In this document: piece by piece, positions 1 through 8,289 of the stretch | Position numbering within the stretch: the first letter of the stretch is position 1 | Layout of the letters: each line of letters starts with the position of its first letter | DNA from: a virus | Direction: 5' to 3' (one strand) | DNA length: 36,207 nucleotides | Virus record (IMG/VR): IMGVR_UViG_3300020153_000060 | Coordinates: 1 to 36,207 of that record | Position numbers and translations under genes: made by a program | The notes under the pieces: generated by a model | Database searches by the model: none | Told to the model about the DNA's origin: nothing | The model's input: only the letters and a program-made list of their open reading frames with translations

Positions 1-942
1 GACGTCCTCGACTTCGCAGTCGTCGCTTCCGAGTGTGGCGGACCTTGCGGTTCCCGTGTCGACTCCGGTCAGATCGCATACGCGGTAGTCGATGCATCGG
101 CTCCGTATTACGTGAGCGTCTATCGCACTGCGAATGGCGGAGCGACGTGGACCGCGGTCTCTCCGCCTTTCGCTGACGCGGCTGCTACGTCGATCGCACT
201 CGTTCCACACTCTACCGGCTATCGTCTGGTGGTCGGTCGCGATACGGTTTCGGGTGAGCCCGCTGCCGTCGCGATAAGCGATGACGAGGGCGACTCGTGG
301 AGCGAGATCGAAGTGGGTAACGTCGCGGATCAGTCGGTCAGACGGATCACCATGGATAGCATCGGACGGTTGTGGGCGGTGTGCACCAACGGTTACATCT
401 ATCGCTCGGCGGATCGCGGTGAGTCCTGGGTTGTCGTCGAGGCCGGCGTTGCCACGACCGAAACGCTACGCGACATCGCAATGGCTTCGGACACCGTGGG
501 CTACGCAGTGGGGGACGCCGGTGTGGTGCTGTATACTGTCGACGGCAACTCTTGGGCGACGTTGACGCCACCCGCAGTGGGTGTCGATTACGCTACCGCC
601 GCCGTAAGCGCTGAGGGCGCTGTGTTCGTCGGCGGCAACGACGGGACGGTGTATGGGTGGTACAACGGAAGTTGGAATACCATGCACACCGTCACTGGTG
701 CGTTCGTGAACATGATTCGATTCGACCCCGACCACCGTTTCTTCGGTTACGCCGTGCTCACGACTGGAGCGGGAGCTGGCATAATTCTGCGCACCGAGGA
801 CGGTGGTGCGACGTGGTACAGATTGCCTACCGACTACGTACCCACTAACACCGGCCTTCGCGCGATCGCACCCTACTCGCCGAATGAGGGTTACGTTGGT
901 GGTAACGATGCGTTCGTCGCTAAAATCGGGAGGCGCGCATGA
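1..942 (+). CDS. Beta-propeller (BNR/Ycf48-like) tail protein, 5'-truncated
   Basis: The frame is open from base 1, so the N terminus lies outside the window and 313 residues are visible. The product repeats short blocks of the type 'YRSADRGESWVVVE', 'RTEDGGATWYRL' and 'SDDEGDSWSEIE'. These S/T-x-D-x-G-x-(S/T)-W cores are the Asp-box signature of BNR or Ycf48-like beta-propellers, separated by 'VGYAVGDAGVVLYT'-like strands. The gene ends with a four-base ATGA overlap with the next gene. It sits directly before the tail chaperones, the usual place of the major tail tube gene, so it may be a propeller-decorated tube or a separate tail decoration; this placement is inference. Propellers often bind carbohydrate or protein ligands. 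The propeller call is good; the exact role is unknown. Confidence 0.7.
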   Translation, partial: DVLDFAVVASECGGPCGSRVDSGQIAYAVVDASAPYYVSVYRTANGGATWTAVSPPFADAAATSIALVPHSTGYRLVVGRDTVSGEPAAVAISDDEGDSWSEIEVGNVADQSVRRITMDSIGRLWAVCTNGYIYRSADRGESWVVVEAGVATTETLRDIAMASDTVGYAVGDAGVVLYTVDGNSWATLTPPAVGVDYATAAVSAEGAVFVGGNDGTVYGWYNGSWNTMHTVTGAFVNMIRFDPDHRFFGYAVLTTGAGAGIILRTEDGGATWYRLPTDYVPTNTGLRAIAPYSPNEGYVGGNDAFVAKIGRRA

Positions 943-1436
943 TCATTACGCTCAAGTCGGGTACGAAGTTGCGCGTTCGCCGCGTTCCCCCATTCGCTGT
1001 GCTGCAGATAACGGGCAGGAGCACACCCCCACCCGTCCCTGTGGTGGAGATTGAAACGGCGGCTGGGCGTGAACGCGTTCGCGCGCAGCCTGGCACTCCC
1101 GAATGGGAGCGCTACGTCGAGGAGGTCGAGCGTTACAACCGCGAGACGAATGCGGCTGTGCAAGCGTTCGTGAGCGACTACGGAGTAGAGGCGTGGCAAT
1201 ACCCGAACGATTCACCCGATGTGTGGCATACCGAGCCACCCGATGACTGGACCGTACCCGAAGTGTTGCATAGGCATGGGTTGGCGAGTTCGGGTATTCG
1301 ACGCGTCGACTACATCAACTACGAATTGCTTGCCGACGCTGCCGATTACGTTGCGTTTATGGCTGCGGCATTAGGTGAAACGGCACCGCTGGCACCAGAG
1401 GAGGTGGAAGCGGCACTCCGCGGGTTTCGCGGTTGA
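939..1436 (+). CDS. Tail assembly chaperone, G-like (unshifted product)
   Basis: A 165-residue acidic, mostly helical protein. Its ATG overlaps the stop of the preceding gene as ATGA. It is called a G-type tail assembly chaperone by position: it lies just before a tape measure gene and is overlapped near its 3' end by a second frame that continues into a T-like segment. This G/G-T layout is conserved in long-tailed phages, where the two proteins hold the tape measure while the tube assembles. No sequence motif alone proves the family, because G proteins are very diverse. An AGCACACCCCC element is present at 1020-1030. The stop codon lies two codons after the proposed slip site GGG TTT CGC. 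Confidence 0.7.
   Translation: MIITLKSGTKLRVRRVPPFAVLQITGRSTPPPVPVVEIETAAGRERVRAQPGTPEWERYVEEVERYNRETNAAVQAFVSDYGVEAWQYPNDSPDVWHTEPPDDWTVPEVLHRHGLASSGIRRVDYINYELLADAADYVAFMAAALGETAPLAPEEVEAALRGFRG
1422..1430 (+). other. Probable +1 ribosomal frameshift site (GGG_TTT_CGC)
   Basis: In the G frame the codons are GGG TTT CGC GGT TGA. A tRNA-Phe reading TTT at 1425-1427 can re-pair with TTC at 1426-1428, moving the ribosome +1 into the frame that runs to 1656. The UUU_CGN arrangement resembles the UCC_UUU_CGU site used for influenza PA-X. The downstream frame is in +1 (equivalent to -2) relative to G, so the common -1 slip cannot join them. A -2 slip, as known for phage Mu, is the alternative. 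Confidence 0.6.
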
Positions 1437-1656
1437 AGTCGACGGCGAACCTCTTCACGAAATCGCGGAGCGGTTGCGACGTCGCAGTCGCACTGGTGTC
1501 GTGACTGCGAATACGCTGTTCGAGGAGGCGGCGGCGATGAAGGCGTGGTCCGTGCGACCGTCCAAGTGGTTCGAGATGTCGCGTGCGGAGCGCGCCTTCA
1601 TCGTTGCTTACGAGCGCGCGCAACGCGTGCTCACCGAGTTGCTAATGGAGCGTTGA
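1429..1656 (+). CDS. T segment of tail chaperone G-T fusion (reached by frameshift)
   Basis: This is the 75-residue extension added to the first 163 residues of G if the ribosome shifts at TTT_C, giving a G-T protein of about 238 residues. The junction reads smoothly from 'RGF' into 'AVEVDGEPLHEIAERLRRR'. The segment contains 'PSKWFEMSRAERAFIVAYE', which resembles the conserved (W/P)xxxMSxxERAxxxAY region of T domains. The frame has a possible GTG at 1375 but no ribosome binding site in front of it, so independent initiation is less likely. The stop at 1654-1656 is one base before the tape measure ATG. In known phages the T domain binds the tape measure protein and G binds the tube subunit. 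Confidence 0.65.
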   Translation, partial: AVEVDGEPLHEIAERLRRRSRTGVVTANTLFEEAAAMKAWSVRPSKWFEMSRAERAFIVAYERAQRVLTELLMER

Positions 1657-1657
1657 C

Positions 1658-4132
1658 ATGCCGTACGCGTACGAGGAAATATTTCGATTCAAGTTTCAGC
1701 CAACGTTTGACTGGCGGATAGACGCTGGGGTGCCCGCATCCGAGATCGCGAAGTTGGACGCGATCACCAAGATGTTCAACAACACGGTGAACGCCGCGCT
1801 GTACGTCTGGCTGAAGTACGGTATGCAACTCCAGACCGTTAGCGTCGCGCAGATCCCTCAGTTCGTCAGCGCGTTGGTTCAGTCTGACAAGCATCTACGC
1901 GAGTACTCGCAGGCTCTGGGTGTGTACTCGACCATCATCCAACAGGCTGGCAAAGCGACTGCGGGGTTCGGGATGGACATTGATGCGACAGGCGCAGCGC
2001 AGATGTCGTTTATGAAGCGCCTGTTCATGATTCGTTGGGAGTTGTTCACACTCATGTTCTTAGTGGGTGTGGCGGGTAAGACGATTACGTCGGTTTTCAG
2101 AAGCATGGAGGAAGCGGCGAGGCTAAAGGGGGCCGTCGAGGCAGCGCATAACCTCGCCGAGGCGTATGGCGTGGACTTACCGAAGGTCGTAGAGGGTCTG
2201 CGTGAAGCATCGTATGGTACGTTGACGCAGGCCCAGATCATGAGTTTGGCGTCGCGAGCGCTCGTCTCGGGTGCGGCTTCGTTTGCCGAGAGACTACCCG
2301 AGATATACGCGATCGCGAGGGCCGTCGCTGTGGCTACAGGGCGTGACGTCGAAGACGTCTTTCTCACACTCGTGCGGGGTATATCACGTGCGGAGCCTCG
2401 TATCATCAAGTCCGCCGACGTCTACATCGATGGCGCGCGGGCGCTCGAGCAATACGCAGTCGCACACGGCAAAGCGGTAACCGAGTTGACGCTTCACGAC
2501 AAGCAGGCAGCGTATCTCAACGCAACGCTCGAGTACGGAAGCAAGATCATGCGGGCGGTCGGCGAGGATGCAGTGCAGGCGACTGCCCCCTTCGAACGCC
2601 TGAAAGTGACGTGGAAGAGTTTGGGGGCGGTAATCAATGAGGAACTCCGACCCATTGGTGAGTGGCTCTCCAATGTGTTGAACACCGCACTGCAGACGCT
2701 CATGCGCTTGTACGTGATGTTCCAGACTGCTCGATCGGGGTTCATAGGTTTCTTCGAGGGGCTCGGCGAGGTCGTATTACAGTGGCGACTGTTTACGCAC
2801 CCACCGCTTTTCGAATACATCGCACAGCGGTGGGATACGGTCATGGGGCGATCGGTTGAGCGTGCTAAGGAAACGTTCTGGAGATACTCCGAGTCTGCAG
2901 GTCTCGCAACTCGATCGACCGAAAGGGCAACCGCTGCGATCGGCGAACTCGGTGAGGAAGTGGAGGACGCAGCATCGGATGTCGACAGACTCGTCGATCG
3001 ACTCGTTTCGTTGGCGATGTCTGCCGACGAAGCCAGAGTCGAGCACATCAAGGCACTCCAGCAGATCCGCGAAGCCTACTCGGAGCGCACCGCGGAGGCG
3101 GCACGCAAATACGTCGACGCCGTGAAGAAAGCGGAGGCCGACGCCGCTAAGGCGCGTGAGAAGGCGTACGAAGACTATCGGAAGCGGCTACGCGACCTAC
3201 AGAGACGTGCGCAGCAGGACGAGCGCAATGACGAAGCGCGGCACCAATTAGAAATCGAGTTCATGTATCGCCGCCACTGGCTGGCGCTGTTGCAATCGCA
3301 GCGTCTGTACGAGTACGAGCGTGCGCAGTTGGTCGCTCGAGGCGACGTATTGGCCATTGAAGACCTCGACGCGCGTCACGAGATGGAGCGACAGGCCGCC
3401 GAAGAGAATTTCCAATTGCAACTGGAATACCAACAGCGCTTGTGGGCGCTGCAGCGCGAGCAACAACGTGCTGCGCTCCAGGAACAACTGCGCGACCTGC
3501 GAGAAGCGCTTGCGGAACAGTTGCGCGAGATCGATGAGCGCAAACGCGAACAGATTCAACAGGCTCGCGAGCGGTACGACGAGGAAATGCTCGACGCCGA
3601 ATCCTACAGACTCAAGCGTCAGATCGAGGAAGAGGCTGACCATAGAGAACGCATGCGCAAGCAGGCTGAGCGGTGGGCCGAGTTCTTGCAACAGGAGGGC
3701 GTGGGCTACGACAAGGCGCTCAAACTCGTACACGAGTACTTCGGACCCGACGGCGAAGTTGACCAGGTGTTCACGGATTTCTGGAATCGTCAGATGCGCT
3801 ACGCCGAAATGTTTAGACGGGTACTCACGCAGGCGGTTACGTCGCTACCGCGACCTACTTGGAGTGACGTTGGTACGTGGAGAGTACGTCCGCGGCAGTT
3901 CGGCGGCGACGAGATTGTGAGCCGTCCGACGTTGTTCTTGGCCGGCGAGCGAGGTCCGGAGCGCGTGACGATTCGCCCACTCACTGTACCCTCCACCGTT
4001 AGACTGGCGTGGACGGGAGGACCCATTCCCGTTATGGGGACAGGGGGGCTCCAAGGCCTCGACTTCTCGCGCCTCGCTGACGCGGTTGCCGAACGAGTTA
4101 TCGCTGTATTCGCAGACGCCCTGCAAGCCTAG
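1658..4132 (+). CDS. Tail tape measure protein
   Basis: An 824-residue protein that sets tail length and is threaded through the tail tube into the cell envelope during infection. Residues about 122-146 are hydrophobic ('MIRWELFTLMFLVGVAG'). Residues about 450-690 form a long charged coiled coil rich in Q, R, E and A. Near the C terminus 'LFLAGERGPERVTI' matches the 'GExGPExV' motif that recurs at the ends of tape measure proteins. At roughly 1.5 angstrom per residue the tail would be about 120 nm, as a family-based estimate. It starts one base after the T-segment stop. The adjacent chaperone pair and the following tip genes support the call strongly. Confidence 0.9.
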   Translation: MPYAYEEIFRFKFQPTFDWRIDAGVPASEIAKLDAITKMFNNTVNAALYVWLKYGMQLQTVSVAQIPQFVSALVQSDKHLREYSQALGVYSTIIQQAGKATAGFGMDIDATGAAQMSFMKRLFMIRWELFTLMFLVGVAGKTITSVFRSMEEAARLKGAVEAAHNLAEAYGVDLPKVVEGLREASYGTLTQAQIMSLASRALVSGAASFAERLPEIYAIARAVAVATGRDVEDVFLTLVRGISRAEPRIIKSADVYIDGARALEQYAVAHGKAVTELTLHDKQAAYLNATLEYGSKIMRAVGEDAVQATAPFERLKVTWKSLGAVINEELRPIGEWLSNVLNTALQTLMRLYVMFQTARSGFIGFFEGLGEVVLQWRLFTHPPLFEYIAQRWDTVMGRSVERAKETFWRYSESAGLATRSTERATAAIGELGEEVEDAASDVDRLVDRLVSLAMSADEARVEHIKALQQIREAYSERTAEAARKYVDAVKKAEADAAKAREKAYEDYRKRLRDLQRRAQQDERNDEARHQLEIEFMYRRHWLALLQSQRLYEYERAQLVARGDVLAIEDLDARHEMERQAAEENFQLQLEYQQRLWALQREQQRAALQEQLRDLREALAEQLREIDERKREQIQQARERYDEEMLDAESYRLKRQIEEEADHRERMRKQAERWAEFLQQEGVGYDKALKLVHEYFGPDGEVDQVFTDFWNRQMRYAEMFRRVLTQAVTSLPRPTWSDVGTWRVRPRQFGGDEIVSRPTLFLAGERGPERVTIRPLTVPSTVRLAWTGGPIPVMGTGGLQGLDFSRLADAVAERVIAVFADALQA

Positions 4133-4141
4133 GAGGTGTGC

Positions 4142-4453
4142 ATGTACGCGATAAACGAGCGCAGTGTCGTGGCTCCTGATGTCGAACAATGGGAGGCGTA
4201 CGAACTGGGTGTCGATCATACAGGACGTATTCGTCGCAGTCCCTACATGCGTTTGACCTGGACGAAGAGGGTTGACGACGGTTGCGTTGACTGGCGCAAC
4301 TACGAAGGGCAAGCGGTTCGTCTAACGACTCGCGCGCCGGGTAGGTCGAATGAGTTCGCTACGTACGACGCGGTGTGCCAGCGTGTCGTGGCTGTGCAAC
4401 AGCGCTCGTTGCTCACGGACGTCGTTGCGACATTCCTCGTCCACGTGGGGTGA
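4142..4453 (+). CDS. Tail protein of unknown function
   Basis: A 103-residue protein immediately after the tape measure. The ATG at 4142 is chosen because AGGAGG at 4131-4136 sits five bases upstream; the in-frame GTG at 4136 lies within that ribosome binding site. The sequence looks like a small beta-rich domain with alternating charged and hydrophobic residues ('YMRLTWTKRVDDGCVDW'). I do not recognise a family. Its place between the tape measure and the tip or fibre genes suggests a small distal tail or tail-completion protein, which is inference from synteny only. Confidence 0.65.
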   Translation: MYAINERSVVAPDVEQWEAYELGVDHTGRIRRSPYMRLTWTKRVDDGCVDWRNYEGQAVRLTTRAPGRSNEFATYDAVCQRVVAVQQRSLLTDVVATFLVHVG

Positions 4454-4456
4454 GTT

Positions 4457-4909
4457 ATGGCGGACAGACTTCTCGAAGCGATGAGAGGGGCGGCGGTTGG
4501 ACTCCGCCTCGACGTTTACGTTGGACCTCCGGTGACTCCCAACTTTCACTGCTGTATCAGCGGAACGACTGTGGGTGTCACCAAGGACCCCGTTGCGATA
4601 CTAGAACTCATCCCACCCATTCAGTTCGTCGGCCAACCGGTCGACGCGGACTACAGTCGATCGTACTCGGCGACGAGCACTCTTGAGTATTGGGAAATCG
4701 ATTGGGGAGACGGTAACATGTCAAACGGAACGTGGCCAGGTACAGGGAGGGTCTCGCACCCGATGGGCGGGTACGCCGAGGTCGGACGTTACAAGGTCGT
4801 CCTACTTGTTCGCGACATACTGGGTGCCGAAGGTCGAGCGCGAGAATGGGAAATCGTCGTACCACCCGAGTTCACAGCGTACGTGGGAGTCTACGGGTAC
4901 GAGGGGTGA
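4457..4909 (+). CDS. PKD-domain tail protein
   Basis: A 150-residue protein. Residues about 75-137 fit a PKD (Ig-like) domain: 'WEIDWGDGNMSNGTW' carries the WxxDWGDG signature, followed by the expected 'H..GGYAEVGRYKVVLLVRD' strands and a closing 'REWEIVVPP'. PKD domains are beta-sandwiches found on surface and phage tail proteins, often helping adhesion. The N terminus contains a possible 'CC' pair at 'NFHCCISG'. The gene starts three bases after the preceding stop and is followed at a six-base gap by a large propeller-like protein, so the two may form a tail-tip assembly. No signal peptide is seen. Confidence 0.7.
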   Translation: MADRLLEAMRGAAVGLRLDVYVGPPVTPNFHCCISGTTVGVTKDPVAILELIPPIQFVGQPVDADYSRSYSATSTLEYWEIDWGDGNMSNGTWPGTGRVSHPMGGYAEVGRYKVVLLVRDILGAEGRAREWEIVVPPEFTAYVGVYGYEG

Positions 4910-4915
4910 TGGACT

Positions 4916-7177
4916 ATGGGTACCGGAGTATGGTTTACGTGCCTCGGAGAAAGTTGGGATCGCGTGCACAACGTCAATGCGCGCGATCTCGACCGCCGTG
5001 GTGACGTCCAACCGTGTTTCGATTGCGTGCTCCCGATGTGCGACGTCTCGCAGGTCGAACTTCTGGACGCGGAACCGAAGGGAGTCGACTACGCGCCCGA
5101 CGGAGGTGCCTTATGGAGTCGTCGCGCACCTTCCGCGAACCTCGATGCGCATGCCGTACTGCTTTCGGTGGTAGCCGGTGAGGAATACTGGGGGATCTTC
5201 GACTACGGGGTCGGTGGGTGGCGCATTGCGCGCTTCGTTATGCGCGAAGGCGAGCCACCGGATTTCGCTCTGACGCCAGCGCTCCCCATAGTCGGAGGGC
5301 CCGCGGGGGTGTGCTGTCACCCGGAGGAGTGGGAAGTCGTTCGATCAGCCGATTACCCGGTGAATCCCACGCAACCGTCTTCGAAAGGACCGGCTTTCGA
5401 TTACGTGCAGTGCCCGTTTCTCGCAGCGGTCGACGGACGCCTTCTCACGGCTGCATTGTGGAATCGAGATTGGGGTGGAGGATTCTGCGACGTCACGATC
5501 AGGTATCTCGTCTTGGACCCAGTGACGCTCGCCGTCGACTCCGAATTGGTTGAGGTAACGCGACAGTGTGCTAATCTGTTGGATTCGTTCCCCGCTCTCA
5601 CTCCGTACGGCGCTGTAGACATTGGGCTCGAGACTGCGGGTTCGCTTGTGCGCGCAGTCGCGACGATCTACCCACTGAACGGTGGGTCGTTCGCGGTGCG
5701 TACGGATTGGATGTCCACCAGTGGTACACCGATTGGACTTTCTGGTCGCGTGTACTGGCCGGGGTGGGGGGTTCGGTTCCCTTCCACCTCCGCATTCTGT
5801 GCGTGGTCTCCGTGGGTTTCGGCGGATGGACGATACGTCGCGCAGCCGATGCGTGTGAAGGTGTACGCTGGTGAGGAGGTTGTGTCCCAATTGTGGGGTA
5901 CCGTATTGGTCGACGTCTTGACGCCGTCGATTCAGTGGCAGCCCGTAACATTCGGACCAGGGGGTCCCGACGAGGAACGCTACTTTTGGTACCCCGTTGG
6001 CGTCAACAACCTTGGCGAGATCGTCGCGACGACGCTGCCTCCTGCGGCTTCGTCGTGGGCCTACGTGATCGCAAATCTCGACAACACGATTCGGCGCACG
6101 GGCATTCGCTATTCCGATCTCCCGTCGAACACCTCACCCGTCTACAGCACGATGTTGGAGTGGAGTGGGAAGTTGTACAACCTCATTTGGGTGGTGGACG
6201 AGGACGGGGATCCTATCATACCTCTGTACATTCGTTGGAACGGACTCGCTCCGGACTACGAATTGATCGCATCTGGTCTCGCGGATGCGACTGCAGGTAT
6301 CAGGACGTCACCGATTTGGAAGTTGTATGCGTGGTCGGGGACTCACGGTTACGACTCCTCGCACCGACTGTGGTACCGTGAGGTCACTGGGCGAGCACAG
6401 CCCTCGTACGTGACGTTTACGACGTGGAACGAGCCGTTTCGTAGGCTTCCGGGATATGAGGACGACGGGTGGTTCGCTGTGCACGGGTGGTGCCCCGAGT
6501 CGGAGTCGGGCCGTTGTCCGGAAACGTCGGAGTGGCCAGACCTCACGGATGTACACTGGACAATATACGCGGAGCGTCGAACGTCCGATGCGCATCCGTC
6601 GACGTATCTGCGACGCGTGCGATTGTACCAATCGGTAGGCGCCGACTACGTATTCCTAACGTTGGATTGCGAAGTCCAAAATGCGGTGTACAGAGCGCCA
6701 TGGGATTGCAGTGCGTTAGTAGAAGTGTGGTACTCGGAGGGGCAGTACCTCGCGTTCTGCCCGGATTACTTCCGCGGACGTAGACTCTACCTAGGCGACA
6801 GCCTCCACCCACTTATGTACTCTGACGACCTAGGTGATACGTGGCACGAGTTCCCTGGATGGCCTGAGCCGTACACCGTCGCGTGCATGCTCTCGATCCC
6901 GGAAGGTGTCCTAGTCTTCACATACGGTTCGGAGACGTTCCTGATCGTGGACGGTGCGCAGGTCGTTAGGTGGGGTGCGACGCCGAGTCCGGCAGTCGAC
7001 GACGCGTCGTACGATCCGACGGAGCCGCACCGCATATTGGCGTGCGCTGGACGGTATTTGTACTTGTCAGTCGACAGCGGTAGGACGTGGAGGGCGGTGA
7101 CGTCGCCGGCCGAGGCTGGCGAGGACATTCGTAGGACACATTTACTGTCGAGGCTGGGGTGGTTATGGAGCCGATGA
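4916..7177 (+). CDS. Large tail protein with beta-propeller (BNR-like) repeats
   Basis: A 753-residue, Trp- and Tyr-rich protein. Asp-box-like blocks are seen at 'MYSDDLGDTWHEFPGW' and 'LYLSVDSGRTWRAVT' near the C terminus, and many 'DGRYVAQ', 'DGRLLTA' strand repeats precede them, as in multi-bladed propellers. It is the second propeller protein in the tail region. It probably contributes to the tail tip or receptor binding; no enzymatic residues can be assigned. The start at ATG 4916 is the first in-frame ATG after the PKD gene. A GGGGGTGTGC element occurs at 5305-5314. The gene overlaps the next one at its stop. Confidence 0.65.
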   Translation: MGTGVWFTCLGESWDRVHNVNARDLDRRGDVQPCFDCVLPMCDVSQVELLDAEPKGVDYAPDGGALWSRRAPSANLDAHAVLLSVVAGEEYWGIFDYGVGGWRIARFVMREGEPPDFALTPALPIVGGPAGVCCHPEEWEVVRSADYPVNPTQPSSKGPAFDYVQCPFLAAVDGRLLTAALWNRDWGGGFCDVTIRYLVLDPVTLAVDSELVEVTRQCANLLDSFPALTPYGAVDIGLETAGSLVRAVATIYPLNGGSFAVRTDWMSTSGTPIGLSGRVYWPGWGVRFPSTSAFCAWSPWVSADGRYVAQPMRVKVYAGEEVVSQLWGTVLVDVLTPSIQWQPVTFGPGGPDEERYFWYPVGVNNLGEIVATTLPPAASSWAYVIANLDNTIRRTGIRYSDLPSNTSPVYSTMLEWSGKLYNLIWVVDEDGDPIIPLYIRWNGLAPDYELIASGLADATAGIRTSPIWKLYAWSGTHGYDSSHRLWYREVTGRAQPSYVTFTTWNEPFRRLPGYEDDGWFAVHGWCPESESGRCPETSEWPDLTDVHWTIYAERRTSDAHPSTYLRRVRLYQSVGADYVFLTLDCEVQNAVYRAPWDCSALVEVWYSEGQYLAFCPDYFRGRRLYLGDSLHPLMYSDDLGDTWHEFPGWPEPYTVACMLSIPEGVLVFTYGSETFLIVDGAQVVRWGATPSPAVDDASYDPTEPHRILACAGRYLYLSVDSGRTWRAVTSPAEAGEDIRRTHLLSRLGWLWSR

Positions 7178-8289
7178 CACTCACGCGACATGTGATAGTC
7201 GAGCGCATCGCGGGAAGCACGAGCAATGGTGGTTGGGAGTGCTCCGGTACGGTACTTCGTGACACCAACTTGTTGAGCCAGTGGTCCGCCATGAGAGTAC
7301 ACGCCACTGCGGTAGTCGGTCGCTCGGTAGCGTTCCCGCGCATCGCGTTCACGGGGTACGTATACCGCCTCACCGACGCGATCGACGTAACGGCCGCTCG
7401 AACGCGCTTCGAAGCCGCAACGAGTCACGCAATTCTGGAGCGTGGTTGGTTGCAGGGTATCGGATTCGTAGACGTCGAACAGTTTGGACGACTCCGCGAG
7501 CACTACCACCAGTTCGACGTGCGCGACCGCATGACCCTCGGCAAGATCGTGAGGCACATCCTCGGCTACTGGGATACAGTTGGTCAGCCGCCCTCTACCA
7601 ACCCTGACTGGGTCGCGCATTGCAATCTCGTCTACGACCACGAACACAACCCGTCTGGTTGGATTCGTACGGACATAGATACGGAGGGCAGCGCGGAGGT
7701 CTCACGCTACATCGTCCGTGAGTCCACGAATTTGTGGCGGACGCTACGCGACATTGCTGCGAACGAGTTCTACGACTGTTACTTTGATCGTAACGACGTA
7801 TTCCACTACCGTCCACATCCGTACTTCTACACCGCACCCAATCCCGAACTCACGCTGGATCGAACGCTGCTGTTGGGTACCTTGGAGGTCGAAGCGCGTG
7901 AGTCGAAGGTCCGACAAGTACTGCTCCACGCTGTGACGGATGCGGAGACCACGATGCACGCCGAGTACCCACCGTCGCCTACGCACGTCTACGGTGAGGT
8001 CGTCGAGAAGACGGGCATACGATGCAATAGCCAGGCGTTGCTCAATCAGTGGGCGCAGAGGTTGTACCGGTGGGAAAATCGCCCGTACACGATAACCTGG
8101 ACGGCACCCGGTCCAATCGGTCTGTACGTCGACCTCAATCAACCCGTCTACATCGATTGGTCGGGTACTGCAGTCGACGGCGCGCATTACTCGTGGCACA
8201 ACGAAGTCGCGTGGGTGAGCGCAATCGAAATCACGATTAGCGAAGGTCACGTGGCGCATGCGAGGCTCACGTTGGAGGTGATAGAATGA
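7174..8289 (+). CDS. Tail hub / distal tail protein (gp27-like fold suspected)
   Basis: About 372 residues. The region 'LWRTLRDIAANEFYDCYFD' followed by 'NDVFHYRPHPYF' matches a pattern seen in tail hub proteins, where a helix is followed by 'YFDRxGxFxFxP'. The first 130 residues are beta-rich and the C terminus is a compact 'VSAIEITISEGHVAHARLTLEV' strand pair. It lies between a tip protein and the long fibre, as hubs do. The ATG at 7174 gives an ATGA overlap with the upstream stop; in-frame ATG 7165 and GTG 7159 are alternatives with no clearly better ribosome binding site. Hub identity is inferred from pattern and position. Confidence 0.55.
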   Translation: MTLTRHVIVERIAGSTSNGGWECSGTVLRDTNLLSQWSAMRVHATAVVGRSVAFPRIAFTGYVYRLTDAIDVTAARTRFEAATSHAILERGWLQGIGFVDVEQFGRLREHYHQFDVRDRMTLGKIVRHILGYWDTVGQPPSTNPDWVAHCNLVYDHEHNPSGWIRTDIDTEGSAEVSRYIVRESTNLWRTLRDIAANEFYDCYFDRNDVFHYRPHPYFYTAPNPELTLDRTLLLGTLEVEARESKVRQVLLHAVTDAETTMHAEYPPSPTHVYGEVVEKTGIRCNSQALLNQWAQRLYRWENRPYTITWTAPGPIGLYVDLNQPVYIDWSGTAVDGAHYSWHNEVAWVSAIEITISEGHVAHARLTLEVIE

